DNA of 64,000 nucleotides from Flavobacteriales bacterium (lineage in GTDB: Bacteria > Bacteroidota > Bacteroidia > Flavobacteriales_F > PHOS-HE28). Of this stretch, positions 23,616 to 31,675 are shown piece after piece. The stretch is from NCBI GenBank assembly GCA_016788205.1, contig JAEUTA010000029.1, positions 1 through 64,000 on the forward strand, written 5' to 3'. Position numbers and translations under genes: made by a program. The notes below the pieces were generated by a model, which was not told the DNA's origin, made no database searches, and saw only the letters and a program-made list of their open reading frames with translations. Position 1 is the first letter of the stretch. Each line of letters begins with the position of its first letter.

Positions 23616-25625
23616 TCAGCGCAGGTCGTGGTCCAGTTTCACGATGTTCTCGGGTGAACCCAGCAGGTAGAGCAGGTCGTCGGTCAGGATCCGAGCGTCT
23701 CCACCCACATTGGTGATGTAGCGCCCATCGCGCCGGATGGCCAGAACGGTGATGCCGTATTTCTCCTTCAGGCCGACGTCGCCGATGCTCTTGCCCACCA
23801 CCTTGCCGCGGCCCAGGGTGACCGGAAGCGTGGCGATCTCCAGGCCCGGGATGGTCAACGGTTCTGCTTTGCGGCGTACGCGATTGCCCGGGGCGTTCGT
23901 TGTGCCACGCAGTCTTCCGTAGTGATCATTACGGATGCCGGCCACCATGTCCTGGATCTTCGCTTCGGGCACCAGGTATTTGCGCAACACACGGTGGAAG
24001 ATCTCGATGCTTGTCTCGAACTCCTCGGGGATCACTTCGTTGGCACCGGCATCGAAGTTGGCTTGGATCTCGCGCACGTAGCGGGTGCGAACGATCACGT
24101 GCGCGGTGCGGCTCAGCGTACGCACGGCGGCAACGATCTGTTTGGTCTGCACGGCATCCGCAATGGCGATCACAACGACACGTGCACGTTCCACATGCGC
24201 TTGTTCCAGCAGGTGCGTGTTCGCTGCATCACCCACGAGCGTATGCAGACCCGCTGCCTGTGCCTTCTGCGCCACTTCGGTATCCGCTTCGATCACTGCG
24301 CAACGGATGCCGCTATCGAGGGCGGCGCTGGCCACGTTCTGCCCGTTCAATCCGAAACCGACGATGACTACGTGATCTTTCAGCACATGAGCGGTGGTCT
24401 TCTCATTGGCCGCCTTCACGCGCACCATGCGGCTCAACCGTCGGCCAACGCGTTTTGGAAGGAAGCTGAGGAAGAAGCGTCGCACGAGGCGATCGGAGTA
24501 TTCCAGCATGAACGGTGTGGCGCCCATGCTGAGGATGCTCACGCAGAGGAAGATCTGGTAGTGCTCCTCGCTCAACAGATCCATCTCCAGGCCGGGAATC
24601 GCGAGGATGAACCCGAATTCACCCAGTTGGAACAGGGCGAGACCGGTGTACAGCGCGGTTCGTAAGGGATAACGAAGCGCCCACACGGCCACCGTGGTGG
24701 TCAACACCTTCAGCAGGATCAGTCCGATCGTGAGCCCGATGATCAGGAACGGCGCGTTCAGGAACTGGTGCAGATCCACCAGCATGCCGATGCTCACGAA
24801 GAAGAAGCTCATGAAGAGCTCGTGGAAGGGGAGCACGATGCCCGTGGCGTGGTAGGCGTGATCGGTCTCGCTGATGATGAGGCCTGCGAAGAACGCGCCC
24901 AGCGCGAGTGACAGGCCGAGCGCTTGTGTGGCGAACGCGGAGCTGAAACAGATCACCACGATGGTGATGATGAAGAGCTCGTTGCCTTTCCCCTTCGTTA
25001 CCGCAGCGAGCAACCGGGGCACCACGAAACGGCCGCTGATGTACACGACCACGAGGAGAAGGATCATCTTCCCGAGCAACCACAAGAGATCGCCGGTGAT
25101 GTCGCTGCTCTTGCCCGCGAGCATGGGCGTCACCAGCATCATGGGCACCACGATGATGTCCTGGAAGATGAGGATGGCGGTGGAGACGCGGCCGTGCGAC
25201 GAATCCATCTTGCCCTTCTCCTGCAACACGCGCAACACGATGGCGGTACTGGAGAGCGTGACGAGGAAGCCGATGAATACTGCGCTTTCCGTGCGCATGC
25301 CGAACCAGCCCAGCACCCACGTCACCGCTGCAATGGTGAGCCCGGCTTGCAGCGTACCACCGATGAATACGGTCCGGCCCAATGCCGCGAGTTTCTTGAG
25401 GCTGAACTCCATGCCGATCACGAAGAGCAGCAGTATGACACCGATCTCCGCGAGGGCTTCCACCTGATCCACCTCTTCGATCCACGCCAGGCCGTGCGGA
25501 CCGGCGATCATGCCGGTGAGGATGAAGCCGAGGATGCCCGGCAGTTTGAATTTGCGGAACAGCAGCAGGATGCCCGTGGCGAGGCCGAGGATGATGATGA
25601 GTTCGCCGAAGAGCGGGAAATGCAT
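23616..25625 (-). CDS. CPA2-type cation/proton antiporter with TrkA_N and TrkA_C domains
   Basis: 669 residues. Residues ~1-385 hold 11-13 membrane segments of a Na+/H+-exchanger-like fold (ILGFILTGMIAGPHGL; TLSSTAIVLRVLQE). Residues ~410-530 form a TrkA_N Rossmann domain (VIVGFGLNGQNVA), and the end has a TrkA_C-like domain. This is the YbaL/KefB plan: monovalent cation efflux controlled by a bound nucleotide. The stop of the upstream DUF486 gene lies 3 bases before its start. Exact cation unknown. Confidence 0.92.
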   Translation of the reverse strand: MHFPLFGELIIILGLATGILLLFRKFKLPGILGFILTGMIAGPHGLAWIEEVDQVEALAEIGVILLLFVIGMEFSLKKLAALGRTVFIGGTLQAGLTIAAVTWVLGWFGMRTESAVFIGFLVTLSSTAIVLRVLQEKGKMDSSHGRVSTAILIFQDIIVVPMMLVTPMLAGKSSDITGDLLWLLGKMILLLVVVYISGRFVVPRLLAAVTKGKGNELFIITIVVICFSSAFATQALGLSLALGAFFAGLIISETDHAYHATGIVLPFHELFMSFFFVSIGMLVDLHQFLNAPFLIIGLTIGLILLKVLTTTVAVWALRYPLRTALYTGLALFQLGEFGFILAIPGLEMDLLSEEHYQIFLCVSILSMGATPFMLEYSDRLVRRFFLSFLPKRVGRRLSRMVRVKAANEKTTAHVLKDHVVIVGFGLNGQNVASAALDSGIRCAVIEADTEVAQKAQAAGLHTLVGDAANTHLLEQAHVERARVVVIAIADAVQTKQIVAAVRTLSRTAHVIVRTRYVREIQANFDAGANEVIPEEFETSIEIFHRVLRKYLVPEAKIQDMVAGIRNDHYGRLRGTTNAPGNRVRRKAEPLTIPGLEIATLPVTLGRGKVVGKSIGDVGLKEKYGITVLAIRRDGRYITNVGGDARILTDDLLYLLGSPENIVKLDHDLR

Positions 25626-25628
25626 GCC

Positions 25629-26036
25629 TCACTTCTTGAACACGAGCCACACCGCCGCGACCAGCAATACACCGGCCAGCGCATGGTTCCAACGCAACGC
25701 TTCGTTCTTGAACGCGACCAGGCTGAAAACCACGAAGACCACGAGCGTGATGGCCTCCTGGATCACTTTCAGTTGCACCAGCGAGAACGGTCCGCCGTTG
25801 CCTACATGTCCCATGCGGTTGGCGGGCACTTGCAGCACATACTCGAAGAAGGCCATGCCCCAGCTGATGAGGATGATGGCGAAAAGTCCGAGGCTCTTAC
25901 CCCAGGAGAAGTCCTTGAAGCGCAGGTGACCGTACCACGCCAACGTCATGAAGATGTTGGAGAGCACGAGCAGTACGATGGTCCAAAGGCCTTTCACAAC
26001 GACGGTTCTTGTTGCGCGAAGATCCCCTGAACCCAT
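25629..26036 (-). CDS. DUF486 family membrane protein
   Basis: 135 residues, four membrane segments. Typical family signatures: LSNIFMTLAWYGHL, ISWGMAFFEYVLQVPANR, SLVQLKVIQEAITLVVF. The family belongs to the drug/metabolite transporter-like small membrane proteins, function unknown. The first ~10 residues may be untranslated, as no start evidence is decisive. It is the first gene of the antiporter run. Confidence 0.88.
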   Translation of the reverse strand: MGSGDLRATRTVVVKGLWTIVLLVLSNIFMTLAWYGHLRFKDFSWGKSLGLFAIILISWGMAFFEYVLQVPANRMGHVGNGGPFSLVQLKVIQEAITLVVFVVFSLVAFKNEALRWNHALAGVLLVAAVWLVFKK

Positions 26037-26106
26037 GCTCGTGCCGGGTGCCTCGGCCCTCGTCGGTCAACCACCGCATGTTGATCCGCGATACCTTCAG
26101 CCCGTC

Positions 26107-26454
26107 ATGGAGCACCGCAAACAACCGCTGATCAGCAAAGCGGCCTTCATCCGGCGCCAACTCCGGTTCCTGTTCGCGGCACTGCTGTTCGTGGCTGTGT
26201 CGTTGGGCCTTGGTGTGGCGGGCTACATGCACTTTGCCGGTTTCAGTTTCGTGGATGCTTTCCTCAACGCCAGCATGATCCTCGGCGGCATGGGACCCAT
26301 CGGGGACCTACCCAACGACAGCGCCAAGTGGTTCGCGTCGTTCTATGCGTTGTTCAGTGGCATCGCACTGCTCGGAACTGTGGCTGTCATCCTCACGCCG
26401 CTGGTGCATCGCATGCTACACGCCCTCCATCTCGACGACGATCAGCGCCGCTGA
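26107..26454 (+). CDS. Small two-helix membrane protein, K+-channel-pore-like
   Basis: 115 residues with two membrane helices (about 17-40 and 75-100). Between them lies NASMILGGMGPIGDLP, in the place where two-helix potassium channels have the pore helix and TVGYG filter, but the filter is not conserved. The C-terminus is charged (HLDDDQRR). Divergent from DUF486 with a 70-base gap. It may be a degenerate channel or an unrelated protein of the same topology. Confidence 0.55.
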   Translation: MEHRKQPLISKAAFIRRQLRFLFAALLFVAVSLGLGVAGYMHFAGFSFVDAFLNASMILGGMGPIGDLPNDSAKWFASFYALFSGIALLGTVAVILTPLVHRMLHALHLDDDQRR

Positions 26455-26492
26455 TCTCCTCTGCGCCTCTCTATCCGGGATCTATATGTCTG

Positions 26493-26531
26493 CTCTGCGA
26501 TCCTCTGCGACCTCAGCGTCTCTGCGGTGAA
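26493..26531. repeat. Short CTCTGCG-type intergenic repeat
   Basis: Repeated CTCTGCGA units followed by TCTCTGCGGTGAA. Such wording is, from memory, a widespread intergenic repeat in environmental bacteria. It lies in the gap between two convergent genes, the two-helix protein and paaY. Confidence 0.45.
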
Positions 26532-26536
26532 GTATT

Positions 26537-27133
26537 TCACTCCCCGCGCGTCTCGTTCCACGTCCTGTACCGCCCCGTGATCGGCTCGCGCCCCGCCGGC
26601 ACTTCCCGCAGCGGCTCGCACACCTTCAACGTAGCATGCAATTCCGCAGGCAGCCCTTGGTAGAGCTTCGTCCCCTCGGTCTTCCACGCGATCATCTCGT
26701 CCGAGACGTCCTTCACCACCTTGGCCGGGTTCCCCGCGATCACTTTCCGCGCCGCCCATACGGAATCGGCTCGAAGAAAGGAGAGGGCCCCAACGATGCA
26801 TTCATCGCCGAGTTCAACGTTATCCATCAGCACCGCGTTCATGCCGACCATGCAGTTGCGGCCCACATGCGCACCATGGATGATGGCCCCGTGACCGATG
26901 TGCGCGCTCTCTTCCAGCCGTACCGTCGTTCCCGGGAACATATGGATGGTGCAATTCTCTTGCACGTTGCAGCCATCGCTGATGACGATCTCGCCCCAAT
27001 CGCCACGTAACGCTGCCCCGGGGCCGATGTAGACATCCTTGCCGATGATCACATTACCGGTGACGACAGCCTGGGGATGAACGAACGCGGAAGCATGAAC
27101 CACCGGACGGTAGCCGTTGAACTCATAGATCAT
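26537..27133 (-). CDS. paaY: PaaY-type gamma-carbonic-anhydrase fold thioesterase
   Basis: 198 residues. Left-handed beta-helix hexapeptide repeats (VIIGKDVYIGPGAALRGDWGEIVI, ENCTIHMFPG, AHIGHGAIIHGAHVGRNCMVGMNAVLMD) with the metal-binding His residues of the gamma class. The C-terminal EPLREVPAGR block is characteristic of PaaY rather than of general carbonic anhydrases. PaaY is a CoA thioesterase that clears dead-end CoA esters in phenylacetate degradation. It stands alone, 22 kb from paaZ. The ATG at 27133 was chosen; an upstream TTG adds two residues. Confidence 0.85.
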   Translation of the reverse strand: MIYEFNGYRPVVHASAFVHPQAVVTGNVIIGKDVYIGPGAALRGDWGEIVISDGCNVQENCTIHMFPGTTVRLEESAHIGHGAIIHGAHVGRNCMVGMNAVLMDNVELGDECIVGALSFLRADSVWAARKVIAGNPAKVVKDVSDEMIAWKTEGTKLYQGLPAELHATLKVCEPLREVPAGREPITGRYRTWNETRGE

Positions 27134-27168
27134 CCCCAAAGGAATGAAGTGATAGCAAGCGGTCCGGC

Positions 27169-27213
27169 ATTCAATCCGCTGATTCGCTGATCAGCACATC
27201 CGCTAATTTCATT
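27169..27213. repeat. Short ATTCGCTGAT-type intergenic repeat
   Basis: Contains ATCCGCTGATTCGCTGATCAG and ATCCGCTAATTT, two overlapping copies of a 10-12 base unit. Repeats like this are, from memory, common in this group. It lies between paaY and the phosphate operon promoter. Confidence 0.4.
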
Positions 27214-27269
27214 CCCCTTGACCGGTCGCTGCGCAATGTTAAGTCTGGGTTAAGCATTGCTCAACCTAC

Positions 27270-27299
27270 TTTGGCCTACGTGCAGGCCGGATACATTTG
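27270..27299 (+). promoter_or_regulatory. Promoter of the DUF47-PiT operon
   Basis: TTTG at 27270-27273, an 18-base spacer, then TACATTTG at 27292-27299. Both boxes match the Bacteroidota sigma factor consensus. The ATG follows at 27319. Confidence 0.75.
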
Positions 27300-27318
27300 G
27301 CCCGCGAAAAAGCACCCC

Positions 27319-27966
27319 ATGGCACTTGACAGTCTGCTGAGCATCTTCAAACCGCGCGATCGCGTGTTCTTCTACCACTTCGAGGCCAGCGCCGCGAACG
27401 TGTTGAAGATGTCGGAGGACTTGATCGCCATCATGGCTTCGGAGCCGGGTTCGCAACGCGTCGCGCTCCTGGAGCGGTTGGAGATCGCCGAACATGCCAA
27501 CGACGACCTCACGCACACGATCTTCACCGATCTGGCGCGCAACTTCATCACGCCCATCGACCGCGAGGATATCCATGCGCTCGCCACCAGCTTGGACGAT
27601 GTGGCCGATTTCATTCTTGCGGCGGCCAAGAACCTGGAGCTTTTCGGGATCAAGACGCCGGACGACACCTGTCGGGAGTTGGCCAGGCTGGTGAATGAAG
27701 GTGCCGGGATCGTACAACTGGCCGTGCAAGGGTTGCGCACCATGCACAAGAGCGGAAGTACCAATGAGTTCGTGGTGCGGATCAATAGCATGGAGAACGA
27801 GGCGGACGAGGTCTACGACAAGGCCATTCAGCGCCTCTTCGCCAACGAGAAGGATCCGATCCAGCTCATCCGCATGCGCGACATCTACTCCACGCTGGAG
27901 CTGGCCACGGACAAGTGCGAGGACGTGGGCAACGTCATCGAGTCCATCATGCTGAAGTACGCGTAA
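27319..27966 (+). CDS. DUF47/PhoU-like regulator of phosphate transport
   Basis: 215 residues, all helical, resembling the PhoU-like DUF47 family (SLLSIFKPRDRVFF, NDDLTHTIFTDLARNFITPIDREDIHAL, CEDVGNVIESIMLKYA). Such proteins pair with PiT transporters and control or gate them. The transporter gene begins 4 bases after its stop. Strong upstream promoter. The GTG/ATG upstream frame extension to 27271 is rejected because it overlaps the promoter. Confidence 0.9.
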   Translation: MALDSLLSIFKPRDRVFFYHFEASAANVLKMSEDLIAIMASEPGSQRVALLERLEIAEHANDDLTHTIFTDLARNFITPIDREDIHALATSLDDVADFILAAAKNLELFGIKTPDDTCRELARLVNEGAGIVQLAVQGLRTMHKSGSTNEFVVRINSMENEADEVYDKAIQRLFANEKDPIQLIRMRDIYSTLELATDKCEDVGNVIESIMLKYA

Positions 27967-27970
27967 GCGA

Positions 27971-29104
27971 ATGACGCTTCTCGTCGTCATCATCATCCTC
28001 GCCTTGGTGTTCGATTACATCAATGGCTTCCACGATGCGGCCAATTCCATCGCCACCATCGTAAGCACGAAGGTGCTTACCCCGGTGCAGGCGGTCATAT
28101 GGGCAGCGGCTTTCAACTTCATCGCCTACTTCATTTTCAGCGACCACCACGTGGCGAACACAGTGGCCAAAACGGTGCATGAGGAGTTCATCACCCTGCG
28201 TGTCGTGCTGGCTGGCTTGCTCGCTGCCATCACCTGGAACTTGATCACCTGGTGGTACGGTATCCCCAGCAGTTCGTCGCACACCTTGATCGGTGGTTTC
28301 GCCGGTGCGGCCTTGTGCGGTGCGGGCTTCAACATCGAGAGCATCAACCTCGAGAAGATCGGCATCATCGCCTTGTTCATCTTCCTCGCTCCACTGGTGG
28401 GTATGATCATTTCGGTCTTCATCACACTGGTGACGCTGGTGCAACGGTTGTGGTTACGCCTGCTGATCATCGCAGTGGCCACCGCGATCACGTGCCTCTT
28501 CGTGCTCAAGAACAACGACCTGCGTATCGCGATGGCCCTGTTCTCCATCGTCTTCATGGTCGCCTATGCCTGGGACCTCTCGCGCAAGCAGCCGAGCGCG
28601 CTGCACACAGCGAATCTTTACAAGCGCCTGCAGTTGCTCAGTTCCGCGGCTTTCAGCATCGGCCATGGAGGCAACGATGCACAGAAGGTGATGGGTATCA
28701 TCATGGTGGCCATGGTGGCCAGCGGCCAGAAGGAAAGCCTGGATGATATGCCGAACTGGGTTCCGCTGGCGTGTTACACGGCCATTGGTCTGGGGACGCT
28801 CAGCGGCGGGTGGAAGATCGTGAAGACCATGGGCTCCCGCATCACGAAGGTGACCCCATTGGAAGGTGTCTGCGCGGAGAGCGCCGGTGCCATGACGTTA
28901 TACATGACCGAGCAGATGGGCATTCCGGTGAGCACCACGCACACCATTACCGGTGCCATCATCGGTGTGGGCGCAACGAAACGGCTGAGCGCCGTACGTT
29001 GGGGTGTTACGGTCCGTCTCCTGTGGGCTTGGGTGCTGACCATTCCCGTAAGCGCGGCGCTGGCCTGCATCGCTTATTGGATCGCGGGGTTCTTCGGGAT
29101 CTGA
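27971..29104 (+). CDS. pit: Inorganic phosphate transporter, PiT family
   Basis: 377 residues, about ten membrane segments. The two PiT signature repeats are present: NGFHDAANSIATIVSTKVLTP near the N-terminus and GHGGNDAQKVMGI in the second half. Proton- or sodium-coupled uptake of phosphate across the inner membrane. Co-transcribed with the DUF47 gene. Confidence 0.93.
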   Translation: MTLLVVIIILALVFDYINGFHDAANSIATIVSTKVLTPVQAVIWAAAFNFIAYFIFSDHHVANTVAKTVHEEFITLRVVLAGLLAAITWNLITWWYGIPSSSSHTLIGGFAGAALCGAGFNIESINLEKIGIIALFIFLAPLVGMIISVFITLVTLVQRLWLRLLIIAVATAITCLFVLKNNDLRIAMALFSIVFMVAYAWDLSRKQPSALHTANLYKRLQLLSSAAFSIGHGGNDAQKVMGIIMVAMVASGQKESLDDMPNWVPLACYTAIGLGTLSGGWKIVKTMGSRITKVTPLEGVCAESAGAMTLYMTEQMGIPVSTTHTITGAIIGVGATKRLSAVRWGVTVRLLWAWVLTIPVSAALACIAYWIAGFFGI

Positions 29105-29140
29105 GGGTTGGGCTTTCTGCGGTAACGATATACTTGTGGT

Positions 29141-30211
29141 ATGCGGCCACACCTGCCCGGGCTCAATGCGTTGCGTGCGATAGCGGCAGTGGTGGTCGTA
29201 ACGGTCCATGTGGAGATGGAAAAGAAGGACCGTGGCATACCGAGCGCACTGGATGCCCCCGAACGCTGGATCCCCGATCATCACTTGGGTGTGGTACTGT
29301 TCTTCGTTCTCAGCGGATTCCTGATCACGTGGTTGCTCACGCGCGAACATGAGGCCACTGGACGGGTGGGTCTGAAGTCGTTCTATGCACGGCGGATCCT
29401 GCGCATCTGGCCGGTGTACTACTTCGTCCTGTTCGTTTCGGCTGCGCTGTTCCCGTTCAAGGCTACGTGGCCCACGGTAGTGTTATGCGTTGGTGGCATG
29501 CCCAACATCGCCAAGGCCTTGGACATCGGTTGGCCAACAAGCCCACAGATCTGGTCCATCGGCGTTGAGGAGCAGTTCTACCTGCTGTGGCCCGTGGTGT
29601 TCCTGTTCATTCCTCGCAAGCGCCTCGTGCTTGCCACGCTGCTTTTCTTCGTTGGATGGACGTTGCTCCCTTTCCTGGTGGACAAGTGCCATGCTGGCCA
29701 GCCGTTGGATGAAGGAGCCCGACGCGCATGGTCCATCTTCTTCTACGGAGCCAAGTTCAACAGCCTGGCCCTGGGGTGCGTGATGGGCTACCTATTCGCC
29801 ACCGCGCATCGTTCCTTGCGTTGGCTATCGAATACCCCAGTGGCCGTAGGTTCAGCGTTGCTGGCCTTCGGGCTTTGGTTCAGTGGTACCATACTACCCG
29901 TGCTGCACGATGAGGTGTTCACCGTTCTCTTCGCCCTTGTTGTGCTGAACGCAGCCACGGGCAGGTATCCAACGTTCTTCGATCGAGGTGTCTTCGACTT
30001 CCTTGGGCGTATCTCCTATGGCATCTACATGTACCATTGGATCATCCTGCTGTTGATCATGCCCTTGGTCGATCGCGGTATCGATCGGTCGCGCTACGAC
30101 CTTCTCCTAGGAACCGCGGTACTCGGTGTCACCATTCTCGTCGCGTGGTCGTCGCATATCGGTCCGGAGCGGTATTTCCTGGGAATGAAGCGCCGATATG
30201 CCGAAGCATAG
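29141..30211 (+). CDS. Acyltransferase_3 family membrane protein
   Basis: 356 residues, about ten membrane segments. LRAIAAVVVVTVH near the N-terminus holds the catalytic His of this family; GVVLFFVLSGFLITWLL and SFYARRILRIWPVYY follow. OatA-like enzymes O-acetylate surface polysaccharides or lipids. TTG at 29108 and TATACTTG about 18 bases later resemble a promoter. Substrate unknown. Confidence 0.9.
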   Translation: MRPHLPGLNALRAIAAVVVVTVHVEMEKKDRGIPSALDAPERWIPDHHLGVVLFFVLSGFLITWLLTREHEATGRVGLKSFYARRILRIWPVYYFVLFVSAALFPFKATWPTVVLCVGGMPNIAKALDIGWPTSPQIWSIGVEEQFYLLWPVVFLFIPRKRLVLATLLFFVGWTLLPFLVDKCHAGQPLDEGARRAWSIFFYGAKFNSLALGCVMGYLFATAHRSLRWLSNTPVAVGSALLAFGLWFSGTILPVLHDEVFTVLFALVVLNAATGRYPTFFDRGVFDFLGRISYGIYMYHWIILLLIMPLVDRGIDRSRYDLLLGTAVLGVTILVAWSSHIGPERYFLGMKRRYAEA

Positions 30212-30277
30212 CACATCTGCGGGGCATCGACTTGGCGCCGCACCGGGGTATCTTGGCGGCGTCAAGTCGATCCAACC

Positions 30278-31483
30278 ATGTCCATCATCCTTTCAGACGC
30301 AGGACAGCACGGCCACCTGTTGCCGCTGACCGCCACACGTCCAGTCGGTCAGTTGCGTCCCGGCGTCCTTCGGATCAGCGAGGGGTGGTATGTGCGCAGT
30401 GGCTTGTCCGTGGGACACCGTACCGAAGCCTATCTCTCCAGGGCTTTCCCGTTGCCCGTGGAGCCTTCGACCTGGGAGGTGGATGGTGGATTGTTCCCGA
30501 CGGATGATCTCGTTGGTGCGGTGATGGACCTGCGTCCCGGAGAAGTACTCGTGCAAGGCGGCCGTGCCTTGGCATTCGGTTCCGAGGGGAAAGGTCACCC
30601 CTCCACGAGCGATTGGCGAACGGTTCCAGGCTATCTGCGACACGTGGAGTTCAGCGGGGAGCTCATCCGGTTCGAACGTCCGTGGCACCTGTTCCAGCTG
30701 TGCGGCAAGGCCCTTGCCCACGATTTCGCGCTGCTCACGGAAGGGCGCAGGTCACAACGCATTGAAAGCACCAACACGGTGATCGGTGATCCCAATCTCA
30801 TCTTTCTGGAAGAAGGAGCGGTGGTGGAAGCCAGCATCCTCAACACGAAGAACGGCCCCATCTACATCGGCAAGGGGGCGGAGGTGATGGAGGGCTGCAT
30901 GTTGCGCGGCCCCATCGCAATCGGTGATCATGCCCAATTGAAGATGGGAGCGAAGGTCTACGGCCCATCCGCTTTCGGACCGGAGTGTCGCGTTGGAGGT
31001 GAAGTGAGCAACAGCGTGATCTTTGGCTACAGTAACAAAGGGCACGACGGTTTCCTGGGCAACAGTGTATTGGGAGAATGGTGCAACCTGGGTGCGGATA
31101 CGAACACCAGCAACCTGAAGAACACCTACGGCAACGTGCAGGTGTGGAGCGGCGTGGAGAAAGGCCTGGTCGATTCAGGGTTGCAGTTCTGTGGCATGAT
31201 CATGGGTGATCACAGCAAGAGCGGCATCAACACCATGTTCAATACAGGTACGGTGGTGGGCGTGGCTGCGAACGTCTTTGGTGGAGGCTTCCCACCTAAA
31301 CACGTACCTGGTTTCGCCTGGGGCGGTGCCGATGGCTTCGAGACCTACGAGATCGAGCGCGCGCTCTCCACCGCACGCCGCGTCATGGAACGCCGCAACA
31401 TGCACATGTCGGCATTGGACGAAGCCGTGCTCCGGCACATCGCTGGCGCGGAAAGGCAAGCGAACGGGGACGCTTCTGCATAG
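30278..31483 (+). CDS. GlmU-like protein of the Bacteroidota type
   Basis: 401 residues. The N-terminal half follows the degenerate sugar-nucleotidyltransferase-like region of this family (MSIILSDA...LLPLTATRPVGQLRPG) without a clear GxGTRM loop. The C-terminal half is a left-handed beta-helix (GPIYIGKGAEVMEGCMLRGPIAIGDHAQL, GMIMGDHSKSGINTMFNTGTVVG) as in GlmU acetyltransferases. A role in nucleotide-sugar synthesis is likely, but the substrate is not proven. It ends in a polar tail. Confidence 0.8.
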   Translation: MSIILSDAGQHGHLLPLTATRPVGQLRPGVLRISEGWYVRSGLSVGHRTEAYLSRAFPLPVEPSTWEVDGGLFPTDDLVGAVMDLRPGEVLVQGGRALAFGSEGKGHPSTSDWRTVPGYLRHVEFSGELIRFERPWHLFQLCGKALAHDFALLTEGRRSQRIESTNTVIGDPNLIFLEEGAVVEASILNTKNGPIYIGKGAEVMEGCMLRGPIAIGDHAQLKMGAKVYGPSAFGPECRVGGEVSNSVIFGYSNKGHDGFLGNSVLGEWCNLGADTNTSNLKNTYGNVQVWSGVEKGLVDSGLQFCGMIMGDHSKSGINTMFNTGTVVGVAANVFGGGFPPKHVPGFAWGGADGFETYEIERALSTARRVMERRNMHMSALDEAVLRHIAGAERQANGDASA

Positions 31484-31627
31484 ACCGGCCCTCCGGCATA
31501 ACGATCGGGCACTTACTTGTCGCTCGGCGCCGAGGTGCTGATAGCTGGCATCCTGCCCATCTGTCACTCGTATTTCACCCGGCACGAAGCTTGAACACCC
31601 GGCCCGACTGCTGTTGAAAACCACGTC

Positions 31628-31658
31628 CCGCAAGGGGCTTGCGGCGGAAGTATCTTTA
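31628..31658 (+). promoter_or_regulatory. Candidate lon promoter with inverted repeat
   Basis: CCGCAAG-ggg-CTTGCGG (31628-31644) is a 7-bp inverted repeat directly upstream of TATCTTTA (31651-31658), a near match to the -7 box. It lies where the -33 element would be, so it could be an operator. The rest of the 192-base gap before lon shows nothing else recognisable. Confidence 0.4.
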
Positions 31659-31675
31659 CACCTGACAAGCTGTCC

